A DNA stretch of 64,000 nucleotides from Actinomadura sp. WMMA1423 (GCF_006547145.1 NZ_CP041244.1:4092001-4156000), one strand, 5' to 3'. Positions 51,425 through 61,535 are shown, counted from the first letter of the stretch. Numbers and translations are program-made. The notes: generated by a model not told the origin, from the letters alone.

Positions 51425-54400
51425 GTGCAGGAACTCGCCGCGGCGCTCGTCAGTGTCCTGGACGAGGACGGCGAGCACTGCGGGTTCGGTCTGCTCGCCG
51501 CGCCAGGCAAGGTCGTCACCTGCGCCCATGTGGTCGCGCAGGCCGTGGGGGAGTCAAGCGACCTGGTAGACGCGCCGAGTAGCACGGTCCGGCTGGCGTT
51601 CCCCTTCGTCCGGCCGCATGCGCAAGTCATGGCTCGGGTCGCCGTCTGGGTGCCGATGGACGATGACGAGAACACCGGCGACATCGCCGGCCTGGAGATC
51701 GTCGGTGAGCCGCCCGCATGGGCACGGCACTCAGGAATGGCGCGCGGCGGCGCCTACGATGACCACGAAGTGCTCGCCTACGGGTACCAAGAGGCCGATA
51801 CCGCCCAAGCGCCCACCTGGGTGCCCGGCCAAATCGCTGGTGAGGTCGCCGGGGGACGGCTCCAGATCGGCGCACGCCCTTCCACCGGCGGGCTGCGGAT
51901 CCGCCGCGGGTTCAGTGGCGGGCCGGTCTGGGACCGGCGTACCGGCCAGGTGATTGGCCTTGTCGCGGTCGCCTGGTTGGGCAGCAACATGTGGCTCGCC
52001 TACGCGGTGTCAGGTGATCACGTCTACCAAGCGTGGCCGGAGCTGCGTGAATTCTTCGATCGCGCGTGCCCCTTCCGTGCCTTGGCGCCGTTCGGAGCCG
52101 CCGACAGTGCCGTCTTCTTCGGGCGCGAGAGAGCGACACGTACAGCTCTCGAGGTCATCACCGGCAACGAGGTCACGATCGTCCAAGGGCCATCGGGCGT
52201 GGGCAAGACCTCGCTTCTGGAAGCGGGGGTCGTCCCACTACTCGAGGAAACCGGACATGCCGTTGTCTCTCTGCGCGCCACCCCGGATGGAGGTCTGTGG
52301 GCTGCGATAGCAGCGGCGGTGAACGTGCCGAAGGAAACTTTGGACGGTGACCGCAGCCCGCCTAGCGGGGCGCGCGAGCGCATGCATCGCCTGTCGGACT
52401 CGCTGGACGGCCGGCCTGTGGTACTCGTCTGGGACCAGTTCGAGCAGCTGATGCGCGAAGACCCTGCCCAGGCCGACCGCGTGCTGGCCGAGCTAGTCGA
52501 CCTGACCATGCTCCGGCGTGCGGACGGCCGGCCGGCCGCCCGCGCAGTCCTGGTCGTCCGCGAGGACCTGCTCACCGACCTGCTGAACGCGCCTGCTTTC
52601 CGAGCGCGGCGACCTGCCGAGGTGCGAGTACGGCCGTTGAACCTCGGCGAACTCCGCGAGGCGATCGAGGGTCCGTTACGCGCAACCGGGTACGCCCGGT
52701 ACGAGCACGGTCTGGTCGACCGCATCCTCGACGACCTCCGCGGCCGCCCCTACTCACTGCCGATCCTGCAGATAGTCCTGGATGGGCTGTGGACGGCCAA
52801 GGCCTCCGACGGCACCCTCCGGCTCAGCGACTACCTGCGGCTCAGCCGTGACCAACAACCGCTGACCGCGCATCTCGACAAGGTCTGGCACGCGACCGCA
52901 CCCGACGTCCGGGCACGAGCCTTCGAACTCATGCTCCACCTGGTCGTCCCGATCGATCCTGAGGCTCGAGGAGCGGGTGCGTTCGTGCGGCGACGGGCGT
53001 ACCTGTCGGAGCTCACCGAACCGCAGCGCCTGGCCGCCGAGGCACTGTCCCGCAGCCGCTTGGTCGTGCTGCGCGGGCACGGCACCGCCGCGACGGCTGA
53101 GCTCGCGCACGACGCCGTCATCGACCACTGGCCTACACTCGCCGCCCACCTGAATGCGCACCATGACTTCCTCGTCCGCCGCGACGCTCTGCGTCGCAGG
53201 CGTACAGCGTGGCTGTACGGGGACAAGAACCCGGCCTACCTGCCCTCCGGCGCCGAACTCGACCAGCTGAGCTTGCATGCTGATGGGGCACTGCTTAGCG
53301 CCGACGAGCGTGAATTCATCGCGGCCGCGCGCCGCCGCTGGCGAGCCCGGCGACGCGGACAAGGCATCGTGGCCACCATCACCGTCACGGTTCTGGCCAT
53401 GCTGACGGCCGTCATCGTGGTCGTGTGGGATGAGCGCAGCAGCACACAGGCCGATAGCGACTCGGTCAGCCTGGCTAACACCGCTCGGCAACTCATGGCG
53501 ACCCGTCCGGACGTCGCGAAGCAACTCGCCGTACTGGCCTACGAGCGCTCACATACGCCGCAGGCGATCGACGCCGTCCTTCAAGGCTTGGCAGCACCGG
53601 GCGTCATTGAGGCACCCGACGAAGTGACCGCACTGACGTACAGCCCCGACGGCACGACCCTGCTGGTGGGTACGTCCTCGGTCGTGCGCCTGTGGAACAT
53701 TCGGCAACGCCGGTTCGTCTCCTCCTTTCAAGCCGGGAACACCGCCGTGACGTCGATGGCCGTGCGCAGCGATGGACGGGTGGCGGCCGTCGCTACCTCA
53801 GGCGGAGGTATCGGCCTGTGGGACTTGAAGCGTCCCGGCGGACCTGCCCGAATGGTCTCGCTTCCCCCTTCCCCCGCCGCCGCGACCCGTATGCTGTTCA
53901 GCCCCGACGGGAACCGCCTGTACACGGCGCTGGATCCCGACGAGGGGAAAGCGGATCCCGGCGTCTCACAGGTACGCGAGTGGGACGTGTCCCGACCCGA
54001 GGCACCGCGGCTATCGGTGAGCATGGTGCCTCGCACCGGAACCGTCCCGGCGCTGTCACAGGATCGGGCCGGGCAGACGTTGGTGATCGGCGGTACCCGC
54101 ACGCTCATCCTCGATGTCCGTGAGGCGCAGAACCCACAGCGGCTGAGCACCATCGCAACCCGCAACGGATACCTCAGCGCAGGCGGCGCTACAGTCATCG
54201 GACGCGACGGCGTGTGGGATGTCCGCGATCCGCGTAAGCCGCACCGGATCGGAGCCGCCGACAGCGCCACAACGACCGTCCCGGCTTCCCCAGCAGTCAC
54301 CATCGCCCCTGCGGCCTGCCCATGGGACTCTCCCGAGTCGCCCGCGTCGACCGCTACCCTTCCGCCCCCGTCGGCCGTGACCTCGGACGGACGGCTGCTC

Positions 54401-55495
54401 GCCTCAGCGCATGAGTTCCGCATCGAGATTCGCGCCCGCACGGATGTGAACTGCGCGGGCGCACGCTGGGGTCGGATGGGCGACGGATTCGAGGCCGGAG
54501 CGGTGCTTCGCCCCGACGACCGGGCGCTCGCGTTCGCCGACGCGCTCGGCCGCGTCACCCTGGTCGACCTGAGTGGCAGCCGTCCCCGTGTGCTGTCGCG
54601 CAGCCAGGGCCCGGGAATCGTAGGCCAGAATTTCGTGCAGGCCATCGCAGTGAGCAACGATGGCTCCCTGCTGGCCAACGTCGGCGCCGATAACGTCATC
54701 AAACTCTGGCGATGGACCGATGGCGGAATCACCGAGTTGGCGCGCCTGCCCGGCAGGGCGGGCAGGACTGACGCGCTGGCTTTCGGAGACGACGGCCGGA
54801 CACTGGCGGCGACCGGGGTGGGGCTCACCACGCTGTGGAACCTCACCGACCCCTCCGACCCCCACGAACTGGCCGTAGACGACCAGGGCAACCAGATCGC
54901 CGAGAGCGTCGCGCTCGACGCGCGGGATCATCTGCTCGCCGACGGGAGCGGTGCGCAGGTGCGTGTGTTCGACATCGACGAACCTTCGCGCCCTCACCTG
55001 GTCAAGACCCTGGACGCGCACCCGGGGAACGTCGCCGCGCTCCGCTTCGATCCGGGACGGGGCCGACTCATCAGTGCGGGCGGTGACCACACAGTGAAGA
55101 TCTGGGACGTCTCGAAACCGGATGCGTCGCATCTGCTGACCACCTTGACCGGGCATGCCGCTCCGGTGACCGCACTCGCGCTCAGCGCGGACGGCACCCG
55201 GCTCGTGAGCGGCGACGACGGGGGCGTCGTGCTGCTCTGGCAGATCGACGCCAACGGCAAGGCGTCTCAAATCGGGCGCCTCACTGCTGCAGGAGCGCCC
55301 TCGGTCTCCTCAGTCGCCGCCAGCCGCGACGGCCACGCAGTCGTCGCGACCTACACCAACGGATCGGTGCTGATTTGGAATACCGACCCCGATGCAGCAG
55401 TCAGGACCATCTGCGCCAGCGTGGCATCGCCCACCAAGACAGCAGACTGGCATCTGCTCGCCCCAACTGTCTCGCATCCACGGCCATGCGGATGA
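51425..55495 (+). CDS. trypsin-like peptidase / STAND NTPase / WD40-like protein, module B (B2)
   Basis: This second member (about 1356 aa) is related to B1 but much diverged. Triad residues: His35 in TCAHVVAQA, Asp86 in NTGDIAGLEI, Ser164 in GFSGGPVWD. The P-loop is GPSGVGKTS (255-263), Walker B VVLVWDQFEQ. A single membrane-like helix follows (GIVATITVTVLAMLTAVIVV), then about 13 WD40-like blades, several degenerate. The start is uncertain: GTG 51425 lacks a ribosome-binding site and the domain N-terminus is shorter than in B1; CTG 51362 is the alternative. The proximity to B1 (49 nt) implies a two-protein unit. Confidence 0.85.
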   Translation: MQELAAALVSVLDEDGEHCGFGLLAAPGKVVTCAHVVAQAVGESSDLVDAPSSTVRLAFPFVRPHAQVMARVAVWVPMDDDENTGDIAGLEIVGEPPAWARHSGMARGGAYDDHEVLAYGYQEADTAQAPTWVPGQIAGEVAGGRLQIGARPSTGGLRIRRGFSGGPVWDRRTGQVIGLVAVAWLGSNMWLAYAVSGDHVYQAWPELREFFDRACPFRALAPFGAADSAVFFGRERATRTALEVITGNEVTIVQGPSGVGKTSLLEAGVVPLLEETGHAVVSLRATPDGGLWAAIAAAVNVPKETLDGDRSPPSGARERMHRLSDSLDGRPVVLVWDQFEQLMREDPAQADRVLAELVDLTMLRRADGRPAARAVLVVREDLLTDLLNAPAFRARRPAEVRVRPLNLGELREAIEGPLRATGYARYEHGLVDRILDDLRGRPYSLPILQIVLDGLWTAKASDGTLRLSDYLRLSRDQQPLTAHLDKVWHATAPDVRARAFELMLHLVVPIDPEARGAGAFVRRRAYLSELTEPQRLAAEALSRSRLVVLRGHGTAATAELAHDAVIDHWPTLAAHLNAHHDFLVRRDALRRRRTAWLYGDKNPAYLPSGAELDQLSLHADGALLSADEREFIAAARRRWRARRRGQGIVATITVTVLAMLTAVIVVVWDERSSTQADSDSVSLANTARQLMATRPDVAKQLAVLAYERSHTPQAIDAVLQGLAAPGVIEAPDEVTALTYSPDGTTLLVGTSSVVRLWNIRQRRFVSSFQAGNTAVTSMAVRSDGRVAAVATSGGGIGLWDLKRPGGPARMVSLPPSPAAATRMLFSPDGNRLYTALDPDEGKADPGVSQVREWDVSRPEAPRLSVSMVPRTGTVPALSQDRAGQTLVIGGTRTLILDVREAQNPQRLSTIATRNGYLSAGGATVIGRDGVWDVRDPRKPHRIGAADSATTTVPASPAVTIAPAACPWDSPESPASTATLPPPSAVTSDGRLLASAHEFRIEIRARTDVNCAGARWGRMGDGFEAGAVLRPDDRALAFADALGRVTLVDLSGSRPRVLSRSQGPGIVGQNFVQAIAVSNDGSLLANVGADNVIKLWRWTDGGITELARLPGRAGRTDALAFGDDGRTLAATGVGLTTLWNLTDPSDPHELAVDDQGNQIAESVALDARDHLLADGSGAQVRVFDIDEPSRPHLVKTLDAHPGNVAALRFDPGRGRLISAGGDHTVKIWDVSKPDASHLLTTLTGHAAPVTALALSADGTRLVSGDDGGVVLLWQIDANGKASQIGRLTAAGAPSVSSVAASRDGHAVVATYTNGSVLIWNTDPDAAVRTICASVASPTKTADWHLLAPTVSHPRPCG

Positions 55496-55965
55496 GGGCG
55501 TCTGCAGCGGTCGCCTGCGCAGCCGCGTCCTGCATGGCGGCGCTAATCACGGGATGCTCCAACCACCCCGCATCCGGCGCATCGCCGTCCCGGGTCGCGG
55601 CGGTGCCGTCGAAGAACAGCGCCGCAGCACCTCCGCTCTGCAATGCCCCTGAATTCGGACGCCTCCTCCAGTTGCCATCTGGCGCTGCCCTCCGCATCAG
55701 CCTATGCAGAGGTCGGTACGCCTACGTCAGTATGCAGGGGCCGGGAGTAGGCGTGCACAACACCCAGGATTTCTTCCTCGAGCGCCGGAAGAAACGGTGG
55801 CGTGTGCTCGCCCTAGGCGAAACAAGCCACGGCCGCTTCACCGCCGCCAGCCTCACCGCCGAAGGACTCGATGCGAGAATGCTGGCGAGATTGTTTCCTG
55901 AGGCGGCCATCCACGTCCCGCCGTCTGAGTCTCCCAATACAGCAGTCCCGACGAGGCGATTCTGA
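55486..55965 (+). CDS. lipoprotein coupled to module B
   Basis: ATG 55486 (or 55492, in an ATGA overlap with the B2 stop) starts a lipoprotein signal peptide with lipobox LITGC. The mature protein (about 135 aa) has a Ser/Ala-rich tether and a small domain: NAPEFGRLLQLPSGAALRIS, CRGRYAYVSMQGPGVGVH and FFLERRKKRWRVLALGE, a pattern like lipoproteins with an ALG-type strand. It would be on the outside of the membrane. Overlap with B2 suggests it belongs to the same conflict operon, which is unusual. Confidence 0.7.
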   Translation: MRMRASAAVACAAASCMAALITGCSNHPASGASPSRVAAVPSKNSAAAPPLCNAPEFGRLLQLPSGAALRISLCRGRYAYVSMQGPGVGVHNTQDFFLERRKKRWRVLALGETSHGRFTAASLTAEGLDARMLARLFPEAAIHVPPSESPNTAVPTRRF

Positions 55966-56099
55966 GCCAACCCCGTATTCCGCCCTTGTCGCTGCCGAAA
56001 CCTCGTCCGCGCAGGTCAAGCGGCACGTTCGTACTCGTTGAGGGTTCCGCCACGACGTTGCGTTCTTCGGACGTTCAAGTTGAGGGATCTCCTCCAGTT

Positions 56100-56529
56100 C
56101 GGTGATCGATGGAGGCGGTGGCTCAACGGGCGGGCGTTGGCGATGCCTGGTGAGGCCGATGCTGGTTGTAGAAAGTCTCGAACTCGCGGAGGGCCTGGAG
56201 CAGGAGCCGCTGGTTTCAGATCAGGGTGCAGTCGAGGAGCTCACGGCGGCAATCAGGATTTACAGTTCCATCACCGCGTTTATCCTCGGCATCGGCACCC
56301 CGGTGAGCACCGCCTGGATGCCGGCATCGGTTAGGACGGCGTCGAACAGCTCAGTGACCTTGCCATCGCGGTCGCGGATTAAAAATTGTGCCGGGCAGCC
56401 GGCGTCCTCAAGGTCCATGACTAGGTTCAGGACCGCCTGGGTCATCCACGCAGCGTCCGGGTGAGCGCTGGCGCCCAGAACCCGGATGCGGCGGCTGTGC
56501 TGCAACGAGTTGGCCGGACGGCCGATCAT
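56100..56529 (-). pseudogene. fragment of an rve-type transposase
   Basis: The minus strand reads MIGRPANSLQHSRRIRVLG, TQAVLNLVMDLEDAGCPA, FLIRDRDGKVTELFDAVL and VPMPRINAVMEL, then shifts frame to CRRELLDCTLI (stop) NQRLLLQALREFETFYNQ and HRPHQA. This is the C-terminal half of a common actinobacterial integrase-core transposase. A deletion after the catalytic Glu, a stop and loss of the N-terminus make it inactive. It lies in the convergent gap between modules B and C. Confidence 0.7.
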
Positions 56530-56571
56530 CTCTGTCCCGCCTCCGGGCCATTCTGGCCACGCTGTGCGGCA

Positions 56572-59500
56572 TTATCCGCAGACAGAGGGCATCTCCTGTC
56601 CCGAGGTGTACCGCCGCCACTCGGCCGAGGTGAGCGAACGGCCGGCGATCCGACACATCGTCGCACCGAGGTCTGCGGTCGGTGTGACGTCCCAGAAGCG
56701 AACCGTGCCGTCTCTGCTGCCGCTGGCCAGGAGCTTGCCGTCGTGTCGGAACGCAAGGGACATGACGTCACCGGTGTGTCCGGTGAGCGGCGGGCCGATC
56801 GGCTGCCGAGTACTGACGTCCCACAGGCGCACGGTTCGGTCGGCGCCCGCCGTTGCCAGTGTCCTGCCATCCGGGCTGAAGGCAAGGGCGAAGACCGCAC
56901 TGGTGTGTCCCTTGAGCGGGGTGCCGATCGCCAGATGTGTATCAGCGTTCCAGAACCGGGGGGTCGGATCATACCCACCGCTGGCCAGCGTCGGCCCTTG
57001 CGGAGCCCAGGCGAGCGAGGCGACGGATTCGGTGTGGCCTGTCTTGATGGTGGCGATGACCTTACGACGGTCCAGGTCCCAGAGCCGGACGGTGAGGTGG
57101 GCGGTGTCCGCCGTGGCCAGAAGTCGACCGTCTGGGCTGATGGCGATGTCATTGACATTCGAGACGTCGTCTGGAATCTGTGCGAGCTGTCGCAGCGATT
57201 CGGTTTCCCAAATACGAACAGGACCGTTGTTATCGATGGTGATTAGGCGACGCCCATCGGGAGCGAAGACCAGGCTCCAGAGGTTGAGTGGCTCGCCGTT
57301 CTCCTGGAAAGGTCTCGGCGCCGGAGGGCTGGCATGCAAGTCCCAGATCAGGGAGGGGTCGATGAGTCCGCCGTTGACCGCGGCAAGATATCGCCCGTCG
57401 GGACTGTACGCCACGTCACGGACAATGATTCTGGAGCCGTCGCCTCTGTCGACAACGGTGAGGGGATCGCCGCGTTGTGTGCGGCTGTCCATATCCCACA
57501 TCCGCACATCGGCTCCGCCGGTGGCGAGAGTGTGACCGTCCGGGCTAAAGGCCAGTCGTTCCACGCCTCCCGGAACATCCGGGGGTGAGGCCGCTCCGCC
57601 ACTGATCTGGCCGGCGGCCAAGTCCTTTCCTGACGCGACGACAAGCGGGGGGAGGGATGGGCGGTAAGTTGCGATGTCCCACAAACGGACTGTGCTGTCG
57701 ACGCTCGTGGTGGCGAGCGTGTTGCCATCAGGACTAAACGAGATTCCGTGCACATCGCCGTCATGGCCGGACAGGGGCGATCCGATGGGTTGACGACCCT
57801 CGATGTCCCACAGCCGAATCGCGTTGTCACTGCTGTAGGCGAGGATCCGACCATCGGGGCTGAAAGCCGGGGTCGTTCCCGTAGGAGTTCCTGGCAGCGG
57901 TCGACGGGAGGCCACGTCCCAAAGTCTGATGCGGCCCCGGCCGTCCGAAGTAGCCAGCATGGAGCCGCTGGCGCTCAGGTCCATTCCGGTGAGGGCTACG
58001 TCCTCTGGCCGGGCTCCCCGAGAAGCCACGATCGTGCCCGCAGGTTTGCCCGAAAGGGTCCAGAACCGCACGATGCCGTCCGCGCCCGCAGTGATCAGCC
58101 GATCACCGCTTCTACTGAAGGCCACCGACGAAGTCCCTTCGCCGGCGCGGACCGGCGCGATGACCTCACGGCCCGTTGCGGCATCCCACACATGGACACC
58201 GAGCCCCGCGCCCGCCACAAGGCGGCCATCGGGGCTGAAAGCGACATCATCGATACTCCCCGAAGGAATCTTCAACACTTGCTGACGTTTAGTTGTCAGG
58301 TCGACTAGTACGACGGCGTTGAACTTGCATGCTGCCGCGATCTGTCGGCCGTCAGGACTGAAGGCGACATTCCAGACTGTGTCCTGGCCTGTCTGCAACT
58401 GCGTTATAAATTTGTGAGCACGCACATCCCAGAGGCGAACGGATTCATCGTTGTTACCTCCCCCCGTCGCGAGTATCTTTCCGTCCGGGCTGAAGGCTCC
58501 ACCGTGCGTGGTGCCGGTTGCGTCCGTGAGCGTGGCGCGGTTCGGGCTGTGCTCCACCGCTAGCATGCTGTAACGGGCTTCAGGAGTATTCGAGGTCTTC
58601 CACGCCGCCGCCGCCAGTAGCGCGGCCATCGTGGGTTCCGACTCCAGTTGGGTCTGGCTCTGAACGGCCAGCCGTCGAGAAAGGTCGTCGCGCTCGTTCT
58701 GGGTCGCGGCGTTTCCCTGCGTCAGTGCGACGACGCCAAGGCTAACTAGCAGAGCAGTCACCGTGGCGAATGCCGCTCCGTACCGCCTCCTGCGCTTCCT
58801 GCGCGCGGTGCGGCCAGCATTGAGGAACTCGCGCTCGCGTGGCCCCACATCCACGGAATACTGTCGCATCCGCGCCAACTGTTGAGTGAGAGCAGAACCA
58901 TGTGGCAAATGTCCCGGGCGGCAGTTATTTTGTGTCCACGCCGCGACCATCCTGCGTAGGTCATCGCGCCAGGCGAGCAGATCGCGGTTGGCCGCCAAAT
59001 GCTCGGCAAGGGCGCCCCATTGCTCGATCAGCGCGTCATGCGCAAGCTCGACAGAGGCATCACCCGACGCAGTGCCGCGCAAGACAAGTAGTCGGTGTCC
59101 CGCCAACGCATCGACCGCGCCCCATACTTGCGGATCGACCTCCTCGCGCGCCACGATCCGCCGCGCAAAGCCGCCGCCCTCCAACGGAACAACGAGGTGA
59201 AGGAACAGGCGTCGTGCTGCCTCCTGGACATCGGACCCTACTTCATGCCACACCCGCTCCAGGTGCGTCGACAGAGGGCCGGCGCCCTGGTTCAACTCTT
59301 GGTAGACGACATGTCTCAGCAGTCCGTCCGGCTCTTGGCGACCCCACAACTCCGTTAGCACAACCTGCAACGTCGGCAGCGAGTAAGGCTGGACATGGAT
59401 CTCATCCATAATGAGATCCACCAACCCTTCCTCGAACCGAACGAAGCGGGTGCGGCGCACAGGACCTTCAATGGCCGCACGCAACTGTTCCTCGCTCATG

Positions 59501-60801
59501 GGCCCGAGGAGAAGCTCTGCCGGCGGCGCTGCGTTGAACGGCGCAAGCCTAAGGAGTTCAGCGCGCTTGTCTTCCCGCATAACGATGACGACTCGCACAA
59601 GTGGTCCCCCGCTCCCACGGCGGATCGAAGGGAGTCGCCCGAGTTCGGCCACCAAGTCCTGCAACGAATCATCTTGCCGATCACGCAGGACTTCCTCAAA
59701 CTGATCGACGACAAGGACGACCCGGTCGTTGCCAAGAAGTTCAGCGAGTCTCCTTGCAGCATCGGTTGATCCAGCAGCCTTGAACTCGTCTGTGAGCGCC
59801 TTTTCCGCGGCCGTGCGTTCGTCTCCCGAGGCCGGATGCTCTCGCTCGGCTACCGCGGCAGCGATAGAGCTCCATAGGGAATCGCGCGTCAGCCGGACCG
59901 GAAGCACGCCGCAGCCGTGCTCTTGGAGCGTCGGAATGACTGCCGCTTTGATAAGTGAGGTCTTTCCTGCTCCCGAGGCACCGGTGACCAGCATATGGTC
60001 GTTGCCCAGGATCTTGTCGACTGTCTGGGCAGCCTGCTCCTCTCGGCCGAAGAACAGGTCCCGGTCAGCGGGTTCGAAAGGAGCCAGCATCCGGAAGGGG
60101 CACGCCGGCAGCATGGCAGAATGGAGGTCGGGCCATGCTCGGAGTACGACCTCCGTACTGGTGGCATAGGCCAACCACATGTTCTGAGGTAGATAGGCTT
60201 GTGTGACGAGACCAACGACTTGACCATTCTGCCTGTCCATGACGGGTGAGCCGCTAAACCCGCGTCGGACGCGAAGGCCGCCCGTCTGCTCGTGCAGACC
60301 TAATTGGAGCCAGCCTGGCCGTGCTTCACCCACTATCGTTCCCGGCACCCAGGTGGGTGCGCGCTCACTGTCGGGATCTTGGTATCCGTAGGCCAACACT
60401 TCGTGCTCGCGGACGCCCCCACCATGTGCCATGGGGTGCGGCCGCACACCGTCGGGGACCTGGTCATCCAGATCGAGACCCGCTACGTCACCGCTGCCAT
60501 CCTCGGCCATGGGGCACCACGCCGCAACGGCCGCGGTCAGGATCCGCCCAGGCGCGCAGAATGGAAAGTCCAGTCGCACCCGCCTGCGTTTAGGCGGCGT
60601 CACCAGAGTTGCTGCCTCATCCATCGATTCGGCGACGACGTGAGCACAGGTGACTACCCGGCCTGCAGCAACCAAGAGCCCGAAACCGACATGCCTGTTC
60701 TCCTGATCGAGGATCCTGGCCAAGGCGCGGGCAATTGGCGTATCGGGGGACCCGCTGCCCACTTCGGTCCTCTCCGGCGAGGTGTCACTGGTCAAGATCA
60801 T
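56572..60801 (-). CDS. trypsin-like peptidase / nSTAND1 NTPase / WD40 protein, module C
   Basis: The protein of about 1409 residues is closely similar to B1 over its whole length. Triad: His54 in TCAHVVAES, Asp105 in GSGDVAGLDL, Ser183 in GFSGSPVMD. P-loop GASGAGKTS (274-282), Walker B VVLVVDQFEE. A hydrophobic helix (YGAAFATVTALLVSLGVVAL) precedes 14 WD40 repeats, two 7-bladed propellers, and the same tail EWRRYTSGQEMPSVCG. ATG 60801 and GTG 60807 are both possible; each overlaps the Trypco1 stop. Divergence from B1 appears concentrated in surface positions of the propeller blades, which would suit ligand diversification (inference). Confidence 0.87.
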   Translation of the reverse strand: MILTSDTSPERTEVGSGSPDTPIARALARILDQENRHVGFGLLVAAGRVVTCAHVVAESMDEAATLVTPPKRRRVRLDFPFCAPGRILTAAVAAWCPMAEDGSGDVAGLDLDDQVPDGVRPHPMAHGGGVREHEVLAYGYQDPDSERAPTWVPGTIVGEARPGWLQLGLHEQTGGLRVRRGFSGSPVMDRQNGQVVGLVTQAYLPQNMWLAYATSTEVVLRAWPDLHSAMLPACPFRMLAPFEPADRDLFFGREEQAAQTVDKILGNDHMLVTGASGAGKTSLIKAAVIPTLQEHGCGVLPVRLTRDSLWSSIAAAVAEREHPASGDERTAAEKALTDEFKAAGSTDAARRLAELLGNDRVVLVVDQFEEVLRDRQDDSLQDLVAELGRLPSIRRGSGGPLVRVVIVMREDKRAELLRLAPFNAAPPAELLLGPMSEEQLRAAIEGPVRRTRFVRFEEGLVDLIMDEIHVQPYSLPTLQVVLTELWGRQEPDGLLRHVVYQELNQGAGPLSTHLERVWHEVGSDVQEAARRLFLHLVVPLEGGGFARRIVAREEVDPQVWGAVDALAGHRLLVLRGTASGDASVELAHDALIEQWGALAEHLAANRDLLAWRDDLRRMVAAWTQNNCRPGHLPHGSALTQQLARMRQYSVDVGPREREFLNAGRTARRKRRRRYGAAFATVTALLVSLGVVALTQGNAATQNERDDLSRRLAVQSQTQLESEPTMAALLAAAAWKTSNTPEARYSMLAVEHSPNRATLTDATGTTHGGAFSPDGKILATGGGNNDESVRLWDVRAHKFITQLQTGQDTVWNVAFSPDGRQIAAACKFNAVVLVDLTTKRQQVLKIPSGSIDDVAFSPDGRLVAGAGLGVHVWDAATGREVIAPVRAGEGTSSVAFSRSGDRLITAGADGIVRFWTLSGKPAGTIVASRGARPEDVALTGMDLSASGSMLATSDGRGRIRLWDVASRRPLPGTPTGTTPAFSPDGRILAYSSDNAIRLWDIEGRQPIGSPLSGHDGDVHGISFSPDGNTLATTSVDSTVRLWDIATYRPSLPPLVVASGKDLAAGQISGGAASPPDVPGGVERLAFSPDGHTLATGGADVRMWDMDSRTQRGDPLTVVDRGDGSRIIVRDVAYSPDGRYLAAVNGGLIDPSLIWDLHASPPAPRPFQENGEPLNLWSLVFAPDGRRLITIDNNGPVRIWETESLRQLAQIPDDVSNVNDIAISPDGRLLATADTAHLTVRLWDLDRRKVIATIKTGHTESVASLAWAPQGPTLASGGYDPTPRFWNADTHLAIGTPLKGHTSAVFALAFSPDGRTLATAGADRTVRLWDVSTRQPIGPPLTGHTGDVMSLAFRHDGKLLASGSRDGTVRFWDVTPTADLGATMCRIAGRSLTSAEWRRYTSGQEMPSVCG

Positions 60802-61171
60802 CACCACCGCTCAGCCCGTCATCGTCGTCGCTCTCCGGGGGCTGAGCAGCAGACACCCCCCGCGTCCATTCAGGAATGAACTTGAGATAAGCTTCCCCCG
60901 CCGCTTCCGCAATCACGATTCCCGACTTCGCGGAGAACTTGAGCCCGAACTCCACAGCCACTCGATCCGGTTGACGTCGATACCGCCGCGTCTGTTCGAA
61001 GATCTCCTCGGTGAAGAGCCGCACACGACCCAACGCCGCGGTGAAACTCTCGGGGAGAGTCTCGATGACGTCGCGGCCGCGCCCGACCGGAGAGAGACCG
61101 GCCTCCTCGTCGGTCATCTCGATGAGCATGCGCTCACCGTCCCTGAGCGGAATCTCGAGGAAATGGGGCAC
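60785..61171 (-). CDS. Trypco1 protein, module C
   Basis: The 128-residue protein starts at GTG 61171 behind GAGGAG. PHFLEIPLRDGERMLIEMTD, ETLPESFTAALGRVRLFTEE, PDRVAVEFGLKFSAKSGIVI and EAYLKFIPEW match the module B protein nearly position by position. The tail is acidic (ESDDDDGLSGG). Its stop lies inside the following trypsin-STAND gene. The longer upstream in-frame extension (to 61420) has no equivalent in module B and is rejected. Confidence 0.8.
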   Translation of the reverse strand: MPHFLEIPLRDGERMLIEMTDEEAGLSPVGRGRDVIETLPESFTAALGRVRLFTEEIFEQTRRYRRQPDRVAVEFGLKFSAKSGIVIAEAAGEAYLKFIPEWTRGVSAAQPPESDDDDGLSGGDDLDQ

Positions 61172-61535
61172 CGAGCGGCTCCTCAACGATCGGCTCTCCG
61201 GCCAAAACTGCAGGTCGAGCCACGGAGCCGCAACGATAGCCAGCATCGCGAACCGGCTGCAGCTAATCGATAGCTCCAAGGCAACAGCCGTTCTGCTCGT
61301 AGATTGGAAGTTAGTGCAAGCAATCTGGACATACTTTAAAGCTCCGCAGTCCTTACTTGATATCCTCCAAGCAGCAGCATGTGAATCGAAGTCGACACCC
61401 CGAAGACCGGTAGCGGTCATCGGTTAAGAGGACCACTCCTGGCCGTGGCCACGAAGCCGGATGCGCCAGTGGCAGTCGATCAAGAACTGTCCGCCCGCCA
61501 CACCAACGACCAGCCCACATCTGGGACACCCGTGT

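Noticed and set aside
56461..57535. Plus-strand ORFs antisense to the C-terminal WD40 region of module C
   Set aside because: They mirror the repeated coding sequence and show no domain or ribosome-binding site.
47107..61171. CRISPR or DNA-repeat array suggested by periodic motifs
   Set aside because: The periodicity is of translated WD40 repeats (about 120-150 bp, imperfect), not of identical DNA repeats with spacers.
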